This document shows, in pieces, positions 40,807 to 53,854 of a stretch of DNA of 64,000 bases. The position numbers and the translations under genes are program-made. Source of the stretch: Albula goreensis. Taxonomy: Eukaryota; Chordata; Actinopteri; Albuliformes; Albulidae. The notes beneath the pieces were generated by a model that worked only from the letters and a program-made list of their open reading frames with translations, did not search any database and was not told the origin of the DNA. Position 1 is the first letter of the stretch, and each line of letters starts with the position of its first letter. The stretch covers positions 23,900,906 through 23,964,905 of the forward strand of contig CM040745.1 in the NCBI GenBank assembly GCA_022829145.1, in the 5' to 3' direction.

Positions 40807-43800
40807 GTAAGTAAAATGATATTTTAAAACTTCATTTAAACTGTCTGAGAGAAATCAGTACGAAATGTCCGAAAGGGTCGACAGTACAGAGATCCCTGGA
40901 GATGCTCAAGATTATTTATGTTATGTGAAAATGTAATGTTTTTGTTTTTATTTACTTTGAATCTCCTTTACGTTTGTTTTATTTTGTTCTGTATCACCTC
41001 AGGAAGAGCGGAGAATGTTAATCCATTGACAGCAGGAAGTCAACTTCAATAGCCTAATCTAAAAATATGAAATCGAAGATTAAATAGTAGCTGACTATTT
41101 TTTTTTTTTTTTTATAATTGTTCTTGGCTAATTCGTTTTCATTTAATTTCGTTTCTATTCTTTAACCAATGCTAACAGAAGCACATGTACACATGTATTT
41201 CCTTGGTTTTTATTTTCGGATGATAAAATTATTCAAGGAATACTGAGTGTCCATAATGTTTTCTATACAACTTTACCGAACGTGTTTCTTCGTTATCATT
41301 CGTCATTTTTCCATCTAGCCATTGTCATACGGTAAACCGTGCTCAATCCGTAAGATCACTGTGTGCAGTTATATCTGAAACAAGGGCGGATGAATGTCAA
41401 AAATAGAATCGCTCAGGTGTCGTGTGTAGTGCTCTGTGACAATGGGCATGTATTACTAACTGTATTCAAGAAAGGCAAAGTTTATCCATTACAGCAACCC
41501 ACATCCATCTAACATAGATAGACTACACTGGAATGGAGGCTGCCAGAATGATAAAATAAAATGAAACATTGTCAAAAAGATCAATAGAAATGCAGTAAAC
41601 AGTTTCTGTATGTTAACTGGGTTCTTAATTTGAAGTAGTTCCAGAGAGGACAACGCTGGCTTTTTAATCCCTCAGTGCTGTGTGAAATCACTTCTGAAGC
41701 TGGCAGTGCTGGCAAGGCATGTGCAAAAGTATTAGGTGTTAATGTGAGTATTTGAGCTTTGTGTAATGTGAGCCATGTAACTCAGTCTTTTACATGTTAC
41801 TTAGTTAAAGGAAATACTGACTCTTTATACCTTGCCAACTGACATCTACATTCTCAAATTTTGTAAGCAATTTCCCAGAGAGGTAATTTTATTGTTTGTG
41901 AAACAGTAAAAGATACTATGACACATTCTCATTCTACTCAACCCAATTTGCAGCAATATTTTCACTGCACGCGTTCTCTCACTACTTAAGTCGGACATCA
42001 CCTTTTGACAGCATAAGCAATTCTTTCAGCAACAGTGATCAACATATATTGCACTGCACTACATCTGTGTTCCTCAAGTTAGTGTCTTTTTTATCAAAAA
42101 GATCAAGCGATGAACTGGAATTGCAACATTTTCTACAGAACACAGTAATTTCAGTTCGGTAACATTAATATTGAAATGAACGAGTTTTGCATGTGAACCA
42201 GTTTGTAAAAGGATCCATTCATTATTATTATTTGTAGTATTTGCAATGAGATATTAAAGCAGAAACTTTATCTCATCTACTGGCTCCTATTAGTTCCCGC
42301 TAAGACATTTTGATGGACTAATGTAAACTGGAAAACTACATTGTAGAGAACAGGATAAAATACATATCTCAAGGCAGAAAGATGAATGAATAATCTTAAT
42401 TTTAGGATAAACAATCCCTTAACATTCAAGAGACATTGTTAATTATTTACAATTTAAATTATTTGCATTGTTGCCAACACAACATGTGGTATAAACAAGT
42501 GACTGTGAACTATGGAAATGTAACATTTACTTTTCGACTACAGGAGTTCTCATTCACAAAACATGTGCTGGCAGGGGAGACTTTAAACACAGGAGTGAAC
42601 ACTTCACTCACAGCTGCTCCCCATTTCTGTCCAGGAAATAAAAACTCCTGATGTGTGGAATCCTCTATGTTAGCAATATGCTCTCTGAAGGCTGTGTGCT
42701 ACCCAAAAGGGAGCGGCTTTTGTTTGTCTTTGTTTCACTTTGATCATGGCGTCACTGTGGTGAGCCAGGACCTCTGACCACAATTCAGCTGTGTGACTAA
42801 AAATTCAACCGGGAGTGTTTTAAGAGTACTTTATAGTTAATAAAGCTGCCATTGTATCCTTGTGTTCAGCTTTTACTCTGATTATGTTACAACCGGTTAT
42901 TTTCATTTTTCTTTAAGAATTACCTGAAAACTGACAGTGTGTAAGTGGGTGTAAGTTTACCATGAAATTATAATTTAATGGAGGTGGCTGTGAAGGTATA
43001 TTGAAGAAATGGGTCAGGTAAAATTAGCAAGGGATCACTTGGGGACTCTTCTCTCAGTGTTATAGAATTCATTAACTATAACAGAGTATTCTGCTTTCAG
43101 AAGTTTTCTTAGAATTGCAAAGATGGCTTCTCTTTACAGCATGCTGAGCTTTCACTTAGGATGCGATATGAGCCAATCAGCAAGGTTTCTGACCAGAACA
43201 CACACCAGAACTCCATGATGAATTGCTGTGTATACCACACTGGGGAATGTCAGGGCTCTCACCACAGCCCACTTCTGCAGCACTGGCATAACAGGAAAGG
43301 TCCGCTTCAGGTTTCTCACTGAGGATGACGGACATGCCTTGGCCTGCTCAGCACAACATCCATGCCTTAACCAGGAGATTTAACTAATGACACTGTTATT
43401 GAAGATCTGCGGGGTGACATTAACATCCACAGTAAAAATGTGAATGCTCACTGATGTCTAGGAACCCCACTACTCTGACACTAAAATAATAATGAATGTT
43501 TGTTAACCTGAGGCACTGGCTGAAAATGGATTGGATCTAGTAAATATATATTCGGTGTCTTGAAACTCTTAAATGGTGACAGCTTCATGTGAAGGAACCA
43601 AGTGTTCTTCTGAACTCAAACTCTAAAGGGTGTTGATATTGAGCTTGGCTGAGTATCCACAGGTGAGGAGCTCATTCAGAACAACCTGCTACAGTACAAC
43701 AGTTTAAAAATGGATTGTGGATTTGTGTTCTCCCACTTGAAATCTTGTGAATTCATATAAATTGTGTACAGGTAAACTTACTAGCAGTGCTTTCCACTGC

Positions 43801-46713
43801 AGATACTCCTCATGTCTATCCCATTACCACTTTGCAGCTGAATAGGTGTGCAGGGATGGTTTCATTGCATGTAGCCTATGTTCTACCAAGATGCAGTGCA
43901 TTGTTTTTATTAAATGTATTTTTGATATTGAGGTTCATCATGTAAATGATTATATCGCTAGCTAGAACTCAGGGATGTTTCTAACCCTACAGAAATGATC
44001 CACTCATTAAAACTTTGGTGGTTAATGGAATGCCTAGCTGGAGTACGAGCCCGTAACACAGTGATACACCCTGTGGTTCAGGATCTAATCCTGTCCATGC
44101 AAGTGCTGAGTGTTGCCAGGAGTTGTACATGACAGCATGCAGGTTTCAGTGGTGTCTGGGCGTAAACAATCCATAAAGATCAATTTATGCTCTGGACCTA
44201 AATAGGGCATGCTGACTGGTATTAAAAGAAGGGGCTAGATGAGAGAGATTGTTACTGTACAGCTGAGGTAGGTAGAACAAAAAGATTTTTCAATCTTTTG
44301 TGACATTGAAATTTTAAGTGTTTTGAAATTAGCATTCGACTGCAAAAGTTGGAACAATATCAAGAGTTTGTGCTCCTTATACCATCTGATGCATCAAAAG
44401 GCATTAGTTTTGGATGTACAGCTCATAATGTACACTTTTGGTCGTGACTGGGTGACAAAGGTGTTGATTAAATTCTGTGGTCATTCCTGAGGCTGTGGTT
44501 TTGTGGTGTTTAGCAAATATACTGTTAATTGTCCATCTGTCCCTGTTGTTGAGCTTCAACTTGAAACCACTGTTTGTCTTTATTGATGCAATTCATATTT
44601 GGCTTGTGTTGTCTTCATTTTCAACATTACTTGCCTCGCTACATTGAATATTACTGTACATCTTATGATCAAGGTACTGTCAGTTCAGGCAAATGCTATT
44701 AGCCCTTTTTGGGACTGTGTCAGTTGTCCCATGTTGCTTTGAGGATTCAGGTTTGAAGGTGCTGATTTTCAAACCTGTGTCATAGCTGACACATGAACTC
44801 ACTGTCTCAAATGAATCCCATGAAAACAATAGTAGAGGAGCCATTACAGAGAGTGTGGTCAGCGATGGGCTGTGTTCCAGCTCAGTGCCACAGCTCCACC
44901 ACTCAAGCTATGTCACTGACTGTTCTACTAAAAGATCCTATTGTTAGCAACTTTAAGCCAATGTTAGCCACCAGTGCATCAGTCTGCACCTGACCACCGT
45001 TGCACAATGATCTGTGTGTGCAAGCTGCTTGGCCTCGAGAGACAGCTCAGCACAGTGAGCCCATCCATGGAGAACAGTTTTGTGTAACAGGGTCAACAAA
45101 GTAAAATGCAAAGGAGCAGAGCCTATGTTTGTCTCACCAGCACCATGTTTTAACTGAAAAAATACTCCAGATGGTAAAAAAATACCCCAGATATCAAGGT
45201 TTAAAATGCTTTTCAGCTTGAGCAAGCATGTGTTTGGGTTTTCAGGAAAATCCTAATTTTATGTTTAATTTAATATTTAAATTCATGTCCAGACAACAGT
45301 TGTATGCATGTTAAATGAATATCCCATGTTACATCTGTTCTGATACAGAGTATAATTTCTACCTGAGCTCTGTTTGACTCTATTCAATTGTATTAAACCC
45401 TGTATGTTTCACTGTATGTGTAGTTATGCATTCTGGTGGTGCATGTATACCGAGGGAAATATCAAGTCACATACAAATTGGTGTTGTATTACAACAACGC
45501 ATAGATCATTGTTGCTTGGACATTTAAAACCAAAGTATGCATTGATCAAAATTTGCATCATTATGTGTCTGCATTTTGTTGCTTCATTTATCCACAGTGT
45601 ATGCAAAAATACAGCTCTTTGCATAGCATCAAATTTACATATTTATGCTGTTCACAAAGAGGTTGCTTGAGGGTGCTCTGTTTTCTCTAACACTGTGTAA
45701 ATCCAGAATCAAACACAAAATGTGATGCTTATTGTCTGTATCAGAAACAGTGGGAAATGGGCCATAATGTAAACCTTGGAGCACTTATAGTATCTTCACA
45801 CTATGAGGTGGGCAGCAGGGAGGCAGAACTTTGTGGAGCCAATAGATGGTCACAAACCTTACTTTTAATTCCTTACATGTGTTTGCTTCAGAATATTTTA
45901 ATGACAACAATAATGAGGGTGGTATCTTGGCCTCCCAGCTACAGAAGGTCTGCATTTGGCCAACGGTTATTTGTTCTGTGAGAGGTGTCACAAAGGCTTG
46001 TGAGTAAAGCTCTATTCCAAACACAGTAGCTGTGGCCAAAGGTCTCAGTCAACACCCTTTAATTTATTTAGCTTTTCCCATGCAAGTCCAATGAATGGCA
46101 AATTTGTCAACCCTCTCATTGCTGTTTAGCCAAGGCATGGACCTCTGCAGATATATACAATATGCAATTGCACATATATGCAAATCTGTACATGCTATAA
46201 AGTATTAAAAATGCAAGCTGTTGGTTCCTTGACAGTCGTTTAACAAACACAGTTAGGCTGGAAGGAGACCAGAACAGAAGTGGACCATGAGAATGGTTTC
46301 TCACTTTCCTGGTTCACACTGATTATGACACTTGCACAAAAGCTAACATCATAACAACTACAACTTAAGGCTTCACAATCAATTTAACTATAAATAGCAT
46401 TGCAGAGCACATAGGTATACATCAGCCTCTATGATAGACATGTCCTCAAAGAATTATTTTTTATACAAGACAGACTGAAAACTAAAGTGATCCATCTGCC
46501 AGTTTTACTTTGTCATTTGTATCCGTTACTCTTAAGTAGCTTGTTGTTAGCCACTGTAGGTTGCCAGTATCTGTTATTTTAAACTTGAAATTATTCATTA
46601 TTCTGTGTGTGTACATGTGTAAATTCTAAATATTTTTCATAATTAATATTTAATCAATTAATTAATTTGTGTGTGTTGTTGTCCCCAAGAGTGATTGTGT
46701 ATTCATCTGTCAG
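40807..46713 (+). other. wipf1 upstream region or intron 1
   Basis: About 5.9 kb without a recognised exon. A possible degenerate tRNA-derived SINE head lies near 44026-44100. The mildly GC-rich patch at 43180-43380 is unexplained. Open frames here have no family features. Confidence 0.6.
44026..44100 (+). repeat. possible degenerate tRNA-derived SINE head
   Basis: TAGCTGGAGTACGAGCCCG resembles a Pol III A box, and GATCTAATCC about 45 bases later resembles the B box GTTCGAATCC (8 of 10). Both are degraded and no tail was identified. Confidence 0.3.
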
Positions 46714-49700
46714 GAGTTTGCAGTGAAACTATACCTTGAGGAGAAAAGATGCCTATTCCTTCACCTCCCCCTCCTCCTGCACCTCCCCCAACATTCCCTG
46801 TGGTAAAGAGCTCTGTCCCTTTATCAGCCTGCTGCTAGCATGATGAAACGTTTGTGCCCATTCCTGTTATACTGGATGGAAAAGATCCCTGTAATACTTT
46901 CACAGGACATATTTAAAAGAATTTTCGGTTAAAATGTTGATGTTATTGCTACATCAGAGATTAATTTGTCACTACTGCAAATGTATTTACTCCACAAGAT
47001 TTTAATATAACAAGAGCCAAACTCTCCCTACTGAGAATTTGTTATAGGCTCAGTTAGACATTTCTGGAATAAACTACTAATCTGTATATGTCCTGGAAAC
47101 TGAAGAATGTTCTTTCATTTATATGTCAGTTAAACATATTTATGACCAGATAATAAATGATTGTGTGGATGTTCCCATTGAAGGACTTCATGAACATAAT
47201 ACCGTAAATAGAACATTGTTGTATTTATGGTCTTATGAGGGATATTTGTTCTTTGTCTTTAATCAGTAACGAATGTCATATATTCCTCCAGTTGCAGGAG
47301 GTCAGCATGGTGCTGCCCATACTCTGTAAATAAGAGTTTGGCTACCCAGTTCACTTGCTGCTTAGGAGTTAGACATAACATTTCAAGGGGGGTTTGTATT
47401 GTTTTGATTGAATCTTCCCCTTTGTTAATCAAGCAATATTGTTCACTTTGTAGAAGCAGCCCCATCCCTGAGTCTCAGGATCTAATACCAATCTGTATTT
47501 AGTAAATGACAAATATGTCAAAAATTCCTGACCATCTCACTCCCTTTGAAATTATTGTCCTTGCTCCAATAACCTGTAGCGATTGGTTCTTGAATAGAAT
47601 ATTTCTGTTTAAAGAGGCACCCAATGAGAGCAAAAAATTAATAAATAACAAACATTGGTAGATCCAGATTATAATGATACAGGAAGTATAGCTGTATTGC
47701 AATATGTAGTGGCCAGGTTAGCGTGTAGTAGTATCAAATAATCAAGTCAAACAGTAGGCTTGCATGGCAAAGCTCCATGGTGACACCTGGTGGACTGCAT
47801 AAAGTATTGTTCTTCAGTTTCATTATTGTCTCATTGCATTTTAGGAAAATATGGACAAGTCACAACTCAGCAAGTCTGAACAGCAAGGACGAAATGCACT
47901 GTTGTCAGATATTACCAAAGGTACACGACTGAAGAAGACTGTCACGAATGACAGAAGCACCCCAATATTGCACCGTGAGTAAAATGGATGTTGAGCCACC
48001 TTGTTTTATGTACTATATTCACTTCTCTGTTATCAGGGATAATCTTGATTTGGGCTGCTAAACTGCATTAGTCTTTTCTCTTTTTTGCACCTGATCTCTC
48101 CACACACCACATCCAAGCATCCTAATATCTTACATCATTAATAGCCCACTACGCAAATACACCACACTAATTGAATAAATGGTTATAACTCCATGTTCAA
48201 AGAGAATGGGTAAATACCCTCCAGCAGGAAAATGTCCAACAAAAATGTTTTGAAGGAAAGCCAGAGTGCATTACTTGACCAGCAAACTCAAGTCACTCCT
48301 GTTTAAGAAAGGGTTGAATTTAAAATGATGTTATTTGGCGGGAATATCCATGAAGGTCCAAAAAGCGCAAATGCCAATGCATTTCATCCCTAATAGCCTT
48401 CTCTTCATGAGTTATGAATGCAATGTGGAAGAGGTGTTGTGGAAGGACTGTTGACTTTGGTCTAACAGGGCCCAAGAGAGGAGGAGCAGCCAATGTTGGG
48501 CAGGGTGAGCTGTTCCAAGGAGGAATGCCTCAGCTCAAATCTGTTGGGATTAGAAATGGTAATTATGTGCTGTGGGATTCCTTTCAACAGTGTTCACCTT
48601 TTAGATGTTTTGTAAACCATTTCAATAACAAAAAGCAGCCATGACACTCCTAACCTGTGCATTGATCTCCCTCTGATATCACTCGCTTGTATTTCCTGCA
48701 GATTTTGGGGGTGGCAGATGCCCCTTGTTGCCACCTGGAGGAAGGCCTCTAGGAGCCAGACCCACTGGTGGGTGTACCCAGCCCCCATTCTCTGGAGCGT
48801 CCTCTGTCACAAAGAGTACAACAGACCCACCCAAGCCCCGTGCAGGTCTCCCACCACCTCCTGTACCCAGCCCCCCACGACCAAACCATTGTGGTTCACA
48901 GAGCAGGAGCCTGTCACTCATCTCAGGGGGTCGACCTCCCAGTTCTCCCCCACCACCACCCCCCAGCCCACCTGGGCGGCCCTCAGGCCTTCTACCTCGG
49001 CCTGGGGGCATCCTTAAAGGGTGTCAGCCACCTCTCTCTGGACCTCCCCTTCTCCCTGCCCCTGCTAGGCCACCTGATGCCCAGCCCCCACCTTTGCCCC
49101 TGGGGAACAAGCCATGCATACCTCAAGACAGACCTGTACCCCCTCCATCAGTCAACAAGCCCTCAGGCCCCCTTTCCTCCCGACCTCCCATCTGTGGCTC
49201 CCCTCCACTGCCTCCTGGGAGACCAGCACCCCCCTTACTGCCACCTACACCTCGGAGTGAGGAGCACACGCCCAGACTGCCCCAGAGGAGCATGTCCCTG
49301 AATTCTCCTGTACCCTCTCCAGGCCGCTCCAGCCCTCTGCCACCCATGCCCACAGAGAGACCACCCCCTCCTGGCAGAAACACACCTGGACATTTAGGTG
49401 TGGTAAATCTACCCTTCATTTTATTGACTTCCTTTTTAACGAGCTGAATTGAGCTTTCAGCCTTTGATATCCTCTGTTCATTTGTCTGCTGGCCACCACC
49501 TTTTCTTTTATGTAATGTCTTTGTCAGCATTGCTCTCAATATGCTCACTCTGCTGCTGCTCATTTATTTTAACCTTACAGCACTATCCCCTAAATTAGTA
49601 TTACCATACAGTGAATAGCTTCCTTTTAGAAAAAGTAGGAAATACATTTTGGAACCTTTGAGTTCATATATGCTCACCACATCACTGGAAGTCTCCTTGT

Positions 49701-51127
49701 GTTAAGTGTCAGTAAGAATCTGTGATTGTAGTCCACAGCTCATGAGCAATGCTCACTGTCTGCACAGCCATCTGTGTACCTGCACAACTTGCATGTACTT
49801 TTACTGGTTTAATGGTGTATGTCTGCATTACAGCACAGTTTTCTTGATTTTGCCATTTCCCCCTCAAGGGCCCCTTTCTCCACCACCTTCCTCCACAGGC
49901 AGGGCAGCAGGGGGTGTGAAGTCATCACCCGCCCTTCCACTACCCTCCCTGCCTGGAGCAGAGGCCTCTTGGGGAGGACATAGACCCCTCCTTCCACGTG
50001 TACGACCTGGTGGAGGAAGCCTCCCATCCTCACCACGTCGCATGGTGAATGGGTCTTGGAACTCACATCACAGCATGGCAGGTTAGAATCATGATACACT
50101 ACACTGATAATTCTAGTTATTGCATAAAATTATTGGACAAATGACTCTAAAGAACCTGGAACACAAGACACATGCTCTTGTTTTTAATGAATAACAGACT
50201 TGGAAATTCTGGCAAGTTGTGTTAAATACTGCACATACCTGAAAATGATAGTGGGGAAATAAAATGACTTGGTGATTTTTAAAAAAACATCTCCTATCTT
50301 ATTGTAAATTCAAACAATATGTATTCAGAGAAAAATGATCGTACTGTCTGAGCATCTCAAGCAGCAAGTTGCCTCTTAAAAACTAAGCATGCCTGTCTCG
50401 TGTTTTAGCATATCATAGCATTTTAGCGCTGTCACAATGTCCTGGACATTTTTAATGTAGCCCTGAATACTGTCACGGTGGGAATTTTGTTAAGGTACCC
50501 TCTCATGTAATTAATTGATAGTATCACATGGTGGACATTTTACAGAATTGGAAGAAAAAAATTTAATGTGCAAAAATGGAATTTTCATTAACAAAAAGAA
50601 TGTTTCAGGGCAATATAAAATGAAAATACAAAATTTGTCTTCCCTTTTTTTTACCTAATAGCTTGGGTCCACTCCTGAAGGTATGTGCAGGAATAAAACA
50701 AAGTGTATTATGTTTCTGTCTTTGAGTAATCACACATGTACATGTCTCACAGATGATTGGGAAGGCAGATTTACCTTCCACCCTGTGACAGCCTTGCCCC
50801 CACCGGAGCCCTACACACCCTGTCAGAAGACCTACCCAAGTAAAACGGGCAAGGGTGCGAGCAGAGGTGAGGCCCTGCAGCTGGCTGTAAAAATGACGCT
50901 GTTCACTGTTTAAAAGAATGGGATCTGCTCTGACCAAAGGTCTTGTTACAGAACAATATCCTAACTTCTTGTCCTGAATTGAATTAAGATGGTAATTAGG
51001 GGTTCAGATGTTTCTGTAATCAGGCCCATTGTGCTCTACAGAGTCTGATTCTCACCTGATATCTGCACATCCAGGCTCAGGGATAAAGGACAGAGGTGCA
51101 CCTCCACTGCCTCCCCTCTCCAGGTGA
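46714..51127 (+). CDS. wipf1: wipf1, WASP-interacting protein (WIP)
   Basis: WIP binds and stabilises WASP/N-WASP and links them to actin, profilin and Nck. Coding exons 46749-46802 (in exon 46714-46802), 47845-47974, 48469-48558, 48702-49397, 49869-50081, 50753-50866 and 51075-51127 join to 449 residues (human 503). Seen in order: profilin-type [14 protein letters not shown] start; WH2 actin-binding motif [20 protein letters not shown]; a short Gly stretch with [10 protein letters not shown], where human has a long poly-Gly run; a large proline-rich exon with the conserved ETPRLPQRNLS-like block (here [14 protein letters not shown]); and the WASP-binding C-terminus [25 protein letters not shown] ending [14 protein letters not shown] has A at -3. 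Introns are short except the first. The middle differs from human mostly by loss of Gly and Pro repeats. Confidence 0.95.
46749..46802 (+). CDS. wipf1: wipf1 coding exon 1
   Basis: Encodes [18 protein letters not shown], ending in phase 0 at GTG|GTAAAG. The exon begins after TCATCTGTCAG at 46714, so 35 bases of 5' UTR precede the ATG. Confidence 0.88.
46803..47844 (+). other. wipf1 intron after coding exon 1
   Basis: Bounded by GTAAAG and CATTTTAG. No feature was recognised. Confidence 0.8.
47845..47974 (+). CDS. wipf1: wipf1 coding exon 2 (WH2 motif)
   Basis: Encodes [20 protein letters not shown] and [13 protein letters not shown], the actin-binding WH2 with its LKK motif. Starts in phase 0 and ends in phase 1 at CACC|GTGAGT. 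Confidence 0.95.
48469..48558 (+). CDS. wipf1: wipf1 coding exon 3 (Gly region)
   Basis: Encodes [20 protein letters not shown] and QLKSVGIRN, matching human KPKG..GGLFQAGMPKLRS with the poly-Gly run missing. Phase 1 at both ends; donor GTAATT. Confidence 0.88.
48702..49397 (+). CDS. wipf1: wipf1 coding exon 4 (large proline-rich exon)
   Basis: A 696-bp GC-rich exon encoding proline-rich WIP sequence: [14 protein letters not shown] at the start, many PPPP runs, and [23 protein letters not shown] near the end. Its skewed composition leaves long shadow frames on both strands. Ends TTAG|GTGTGG in phase 1. Confidence 0.92.
49398..49868 (+). other. wipf1 intron
   Basis: Bounded by GTGTGG and CCCCTCAAG. 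Nothing further was seen. Confidence 0.8.
49869..50081 (+). CDS. wipf1: wipf1 coding exon 5 (proline-rich)
   Basis: Encodes [20 protein letters not shown] through [15 protein letters not shown], less conserved than its neighbours. Joins exon 6 in phase 1 to form AD-DWEGRF. Confidence 0.9.
50082..50752 (+). other. wipf1 intron
   Basis: Bounded by GTTAGA and CATGTCTCACAG. Nothing further was seen. Confidence 0.8.
50753..50866 (+). CDS. wipf1: wipf1 coding exon 6 (WASP-binding)
   Basis: Encodes [20 protein letters not shown] and QKTYPSK, matching the human WASP EVH1-binding epitope ESRFYFHPISDLPPPEPY. Ends AGAG|GTGAGG in phase 1. Confidence 0.95.
51075..51127 (+). CDS. wipf1: wipf1 coding exon 7 (C-terminus)
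   Basis: A 53-bp exon encoding [17 protein letters not shown] and TGA. Human ends GAPPLPPIPR. It is too short to be found without the family. Confidence 0.93.
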
Positions 51128-53800
51128 AGAGGTCACTCTGGCCCACTGAATTGGCCTTGTCTCTGGCCTCCAGCTACTGCTCTGCAAGCGCTGTCTGTTG
51201 TTACCCATCACTTCTCCAGTTCCTCCACAGGATATGTCTCAACAAAGAGATACATGTGGTTCAAATACATGTGACTTTACAATATTTTAAAATCTTTTTA
51301 AAATCTGTAATTTAAACTTTAAAGTGATAAATTGTTTACCGAAATCAGTTGGATTGAATATTGGATATCTACTTTACTAGAGTATGGAACTGTTTTAAAA
51401 TAATCCAGACATCCAAGATCAGATGAAATTCCAAATTTCACTCATCCTTTGAAAACTTCAAACCAAGTCAGTTTCATCACAAATCTTATCATATGTAATT
51501 AGCTGAACTAATGACTTGGTTTTTGATAATGCACAAGTAACACATAATAAGTCCTAGTCAAGATTAATCTTAATGTAAGTGTCTGTATGTAGTTGTTCAA
51601 GCATATTGAGATAATAGATGAGGTATGCAAAATTATATAATAATTATACCATGAATTTATGTCTGAAGAACAGAGGGAATGATGCAATTGATCACATTAA
51701 TCATTTGTCATGTTTCTCAAGCATTGGATGGGATGGGTTGTACCATGAAACTTTCTTGCTGTCACAGCTTTCAAGTTCATGGGAAGTTAAAAATGAGTAG
51801 GATGACCAATGGCTTTTAAAATTCACCTTATATAAGGTGTATTGTATGTGTGATGCACATAATTTAACATTTACAATGTCATATAATGACAGATGAATTT
51901 TTGATATGTGTGCTGTTTGTAACAAATGACAACTATAGTTTTATTACTGAATTAAATACAAAAAGATTTTTAACTATATAAGTATGGAGCTTTTGATTAA
52001 GAAGAACTTATTCCCATATCTTTATGGGATAAAGATGTAATTTGATATATGCTCTAAAAGTATCTGATGTTACAAATATGATTAGTTTGATTCATTTATT
52101 TTTCTGTTAAACATAAGTCATGATTGTGTTTATTCAGGAGTATTTTCTCTTCAGTGGAAGAGAAAGGCTAATACTGAGGGTGAAATTACTCTTCAAAGTA
52201 TGCGATTGTTGTACCTTCCAATGTATGTTTTGAGCTGAGTCTTGTGACATTATTCATTCATTTAATTGTGATATATACATACATATTTGAATCACCTCTG
52301 TCACCTCTTGCTCAATATTTATTACAACCCCTCTGTGCACAGCTGTGTCTGGAGGTAACCAGTTGTAGGATCAATCACCTAGTTTCTTGTCAATCCAGCT
52401 CCTCTGTTTACTCCAGATACAATGACAGACACAGATAGCCTGCAAGAGTAGCCAAGTTGTTTATTCACTAAATATTTGTTTCTCATGTGCAGAGTGCTGA
52501 AACATCCTGCAGTCTCTGGAGAGAAAATAATTGTTTAAGCAGCCTTTCATGTGCCCCAGGGCATCTGTCCTGTTATGCAGATTGTATATGGTGATGGTTT
52601 GTCAAGTAAATGGTATCTGACTCAACAGTTGTAATTTTAGTACCAGGAAGTCCTCGAGTTACGTCATTTCGTGGTTACGACGCACTCACATAAATTACAT
52701 AAAAAACCTAGTTTCGACCTAAGCGGTTTGGTTCGTAAATACGACCACAGAAATAAAGGTAAGGAATTGTTCTCTTTCTTTTTTTTTTTTTTTTTTTTAC
52801 TACTGTTTCATTTAATTACTGTATTTTATATGTCCTTCATGTGTTGCGTGTACAGTGTGAGTGACTTACGGTGTTAATTTAGGTATACTTTAGGTATAAA
52901 TTCCGACATACCTAAAAAATCGGCCTACGACACGTAGGAACGGAACTCGTTCGTAAGTCGAGGACCCCCTGTAGTGGAGTGGATGTCCTTAATCACTACC
53001 TGGCAGCTATGGTCATGTTCACAGTCCATGTTCAGAGATTTAGCTAATCGCAGTGTCAATCTGTGTTCTTCTGCAGTAAAATTAGTTTGAACTACTTAAT
53101 ACAACCACCATACAAGAAATTACAGAAAAATAAGAAAGAAATAAATCTCGTTTTCTCACAGATTTTATCAGAAACATTCGCCTAAAAGATTTGTGAGGAT
53201 AAAATAGTGCTTGCTATCTTCAAGTCATTTATATGTAGGAATTAGCTATGCACCACATTTACATATAAAACGATAGGGACCTCCAGACAACAGGTAGCTT
53301 TCATTGCTATGTATTACTACAAAGCAAGGCAGTGGACCAAGACCTGAAACAGATTTTCTTCCTAGAGCCACCATCTAGAAAATAATATTGCTCAATATTG
53401 TAATGGATGTATGAGAAACCTAGGACAGTTTAGTCACTGGTGTTGGTCATAATGACTTTTACAATGTAACTTCTTCCCTTATGCAACTACCAACTGATAC
53501 CAACTGGAATTTTGAAGTGGTTTGCAGCATTCTAAGGTATGAACTGATAAAGAATGGATCTTGTCACAAATCTGTTGTGAGTCATATAGAAAATCTGTTT
53601 GCAACATATGACCTCAGACTGTATCTTAGTATGTGCTGTATGATTTCACTGCAGCCTCAATATGACTGACTCATGTCGAACGAGCACTGAAGGTAAAATA
53701 ATAATATCCCTTAAATAATCATATTAATGATAATAATAATTATTATTATTACGTCTCTGCTCAGAAAACACAATTTAACTTAATTTAGTACAATAATTAT
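51128..53800. other. wipf1 3' UTR and intergenic DNA before gpr155
   Basis: No gene is recognised. I could not place a convincing wipf1 poly(A) signal; ATTAAA variants exist near 51950. A pogo/Tigger-like MITE occupies 52643-52971, and a TAATAATTATTATT-type repeat lies near 53728-53750. Confidence 0.6.
52643..52971. mobile_element. pogo/Tigger-like MITE (about 329 bp)
   Basis: The left end AGGAAGTCCTCGAGTTACG and the reverse complement of the right end, AGGGGGTCCTCGACTTACG, match at 16 of 19 positions. Both are flanked by TA (52641-52642 and 52972-52973), the target duplication of Tc1/mariner-pogo elements, and the right end starts CAGG as in Tigger elements. The interior has no transposase frame but carries further CGTAA/TTACG-type motifs and a T-run at 52780-52798. 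It is therefore non-autonomous. Family name is from end structure only. Confidence 0.65.
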
Positions 53801-53854
53801 GTTTATTTTAACATTAGAATAGTCGGGGGAATTAGACAGTCATGTATTTCCCGG

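Noticed and set aside
43180-43380. Mildly GC-rich patch that looked like a gene fragment
   Set aside because: Frames are interrupted and no family is recognisable.
48679-49563. Long antisense and other-frame open frames over wipf1 exon 4 (glycine-rich on the minus strand)
   Set aside because: They mirror the proline-rich coding exon, whose GC-rich composition removes stops; the WIP frame alone matches a known family and splice sites.
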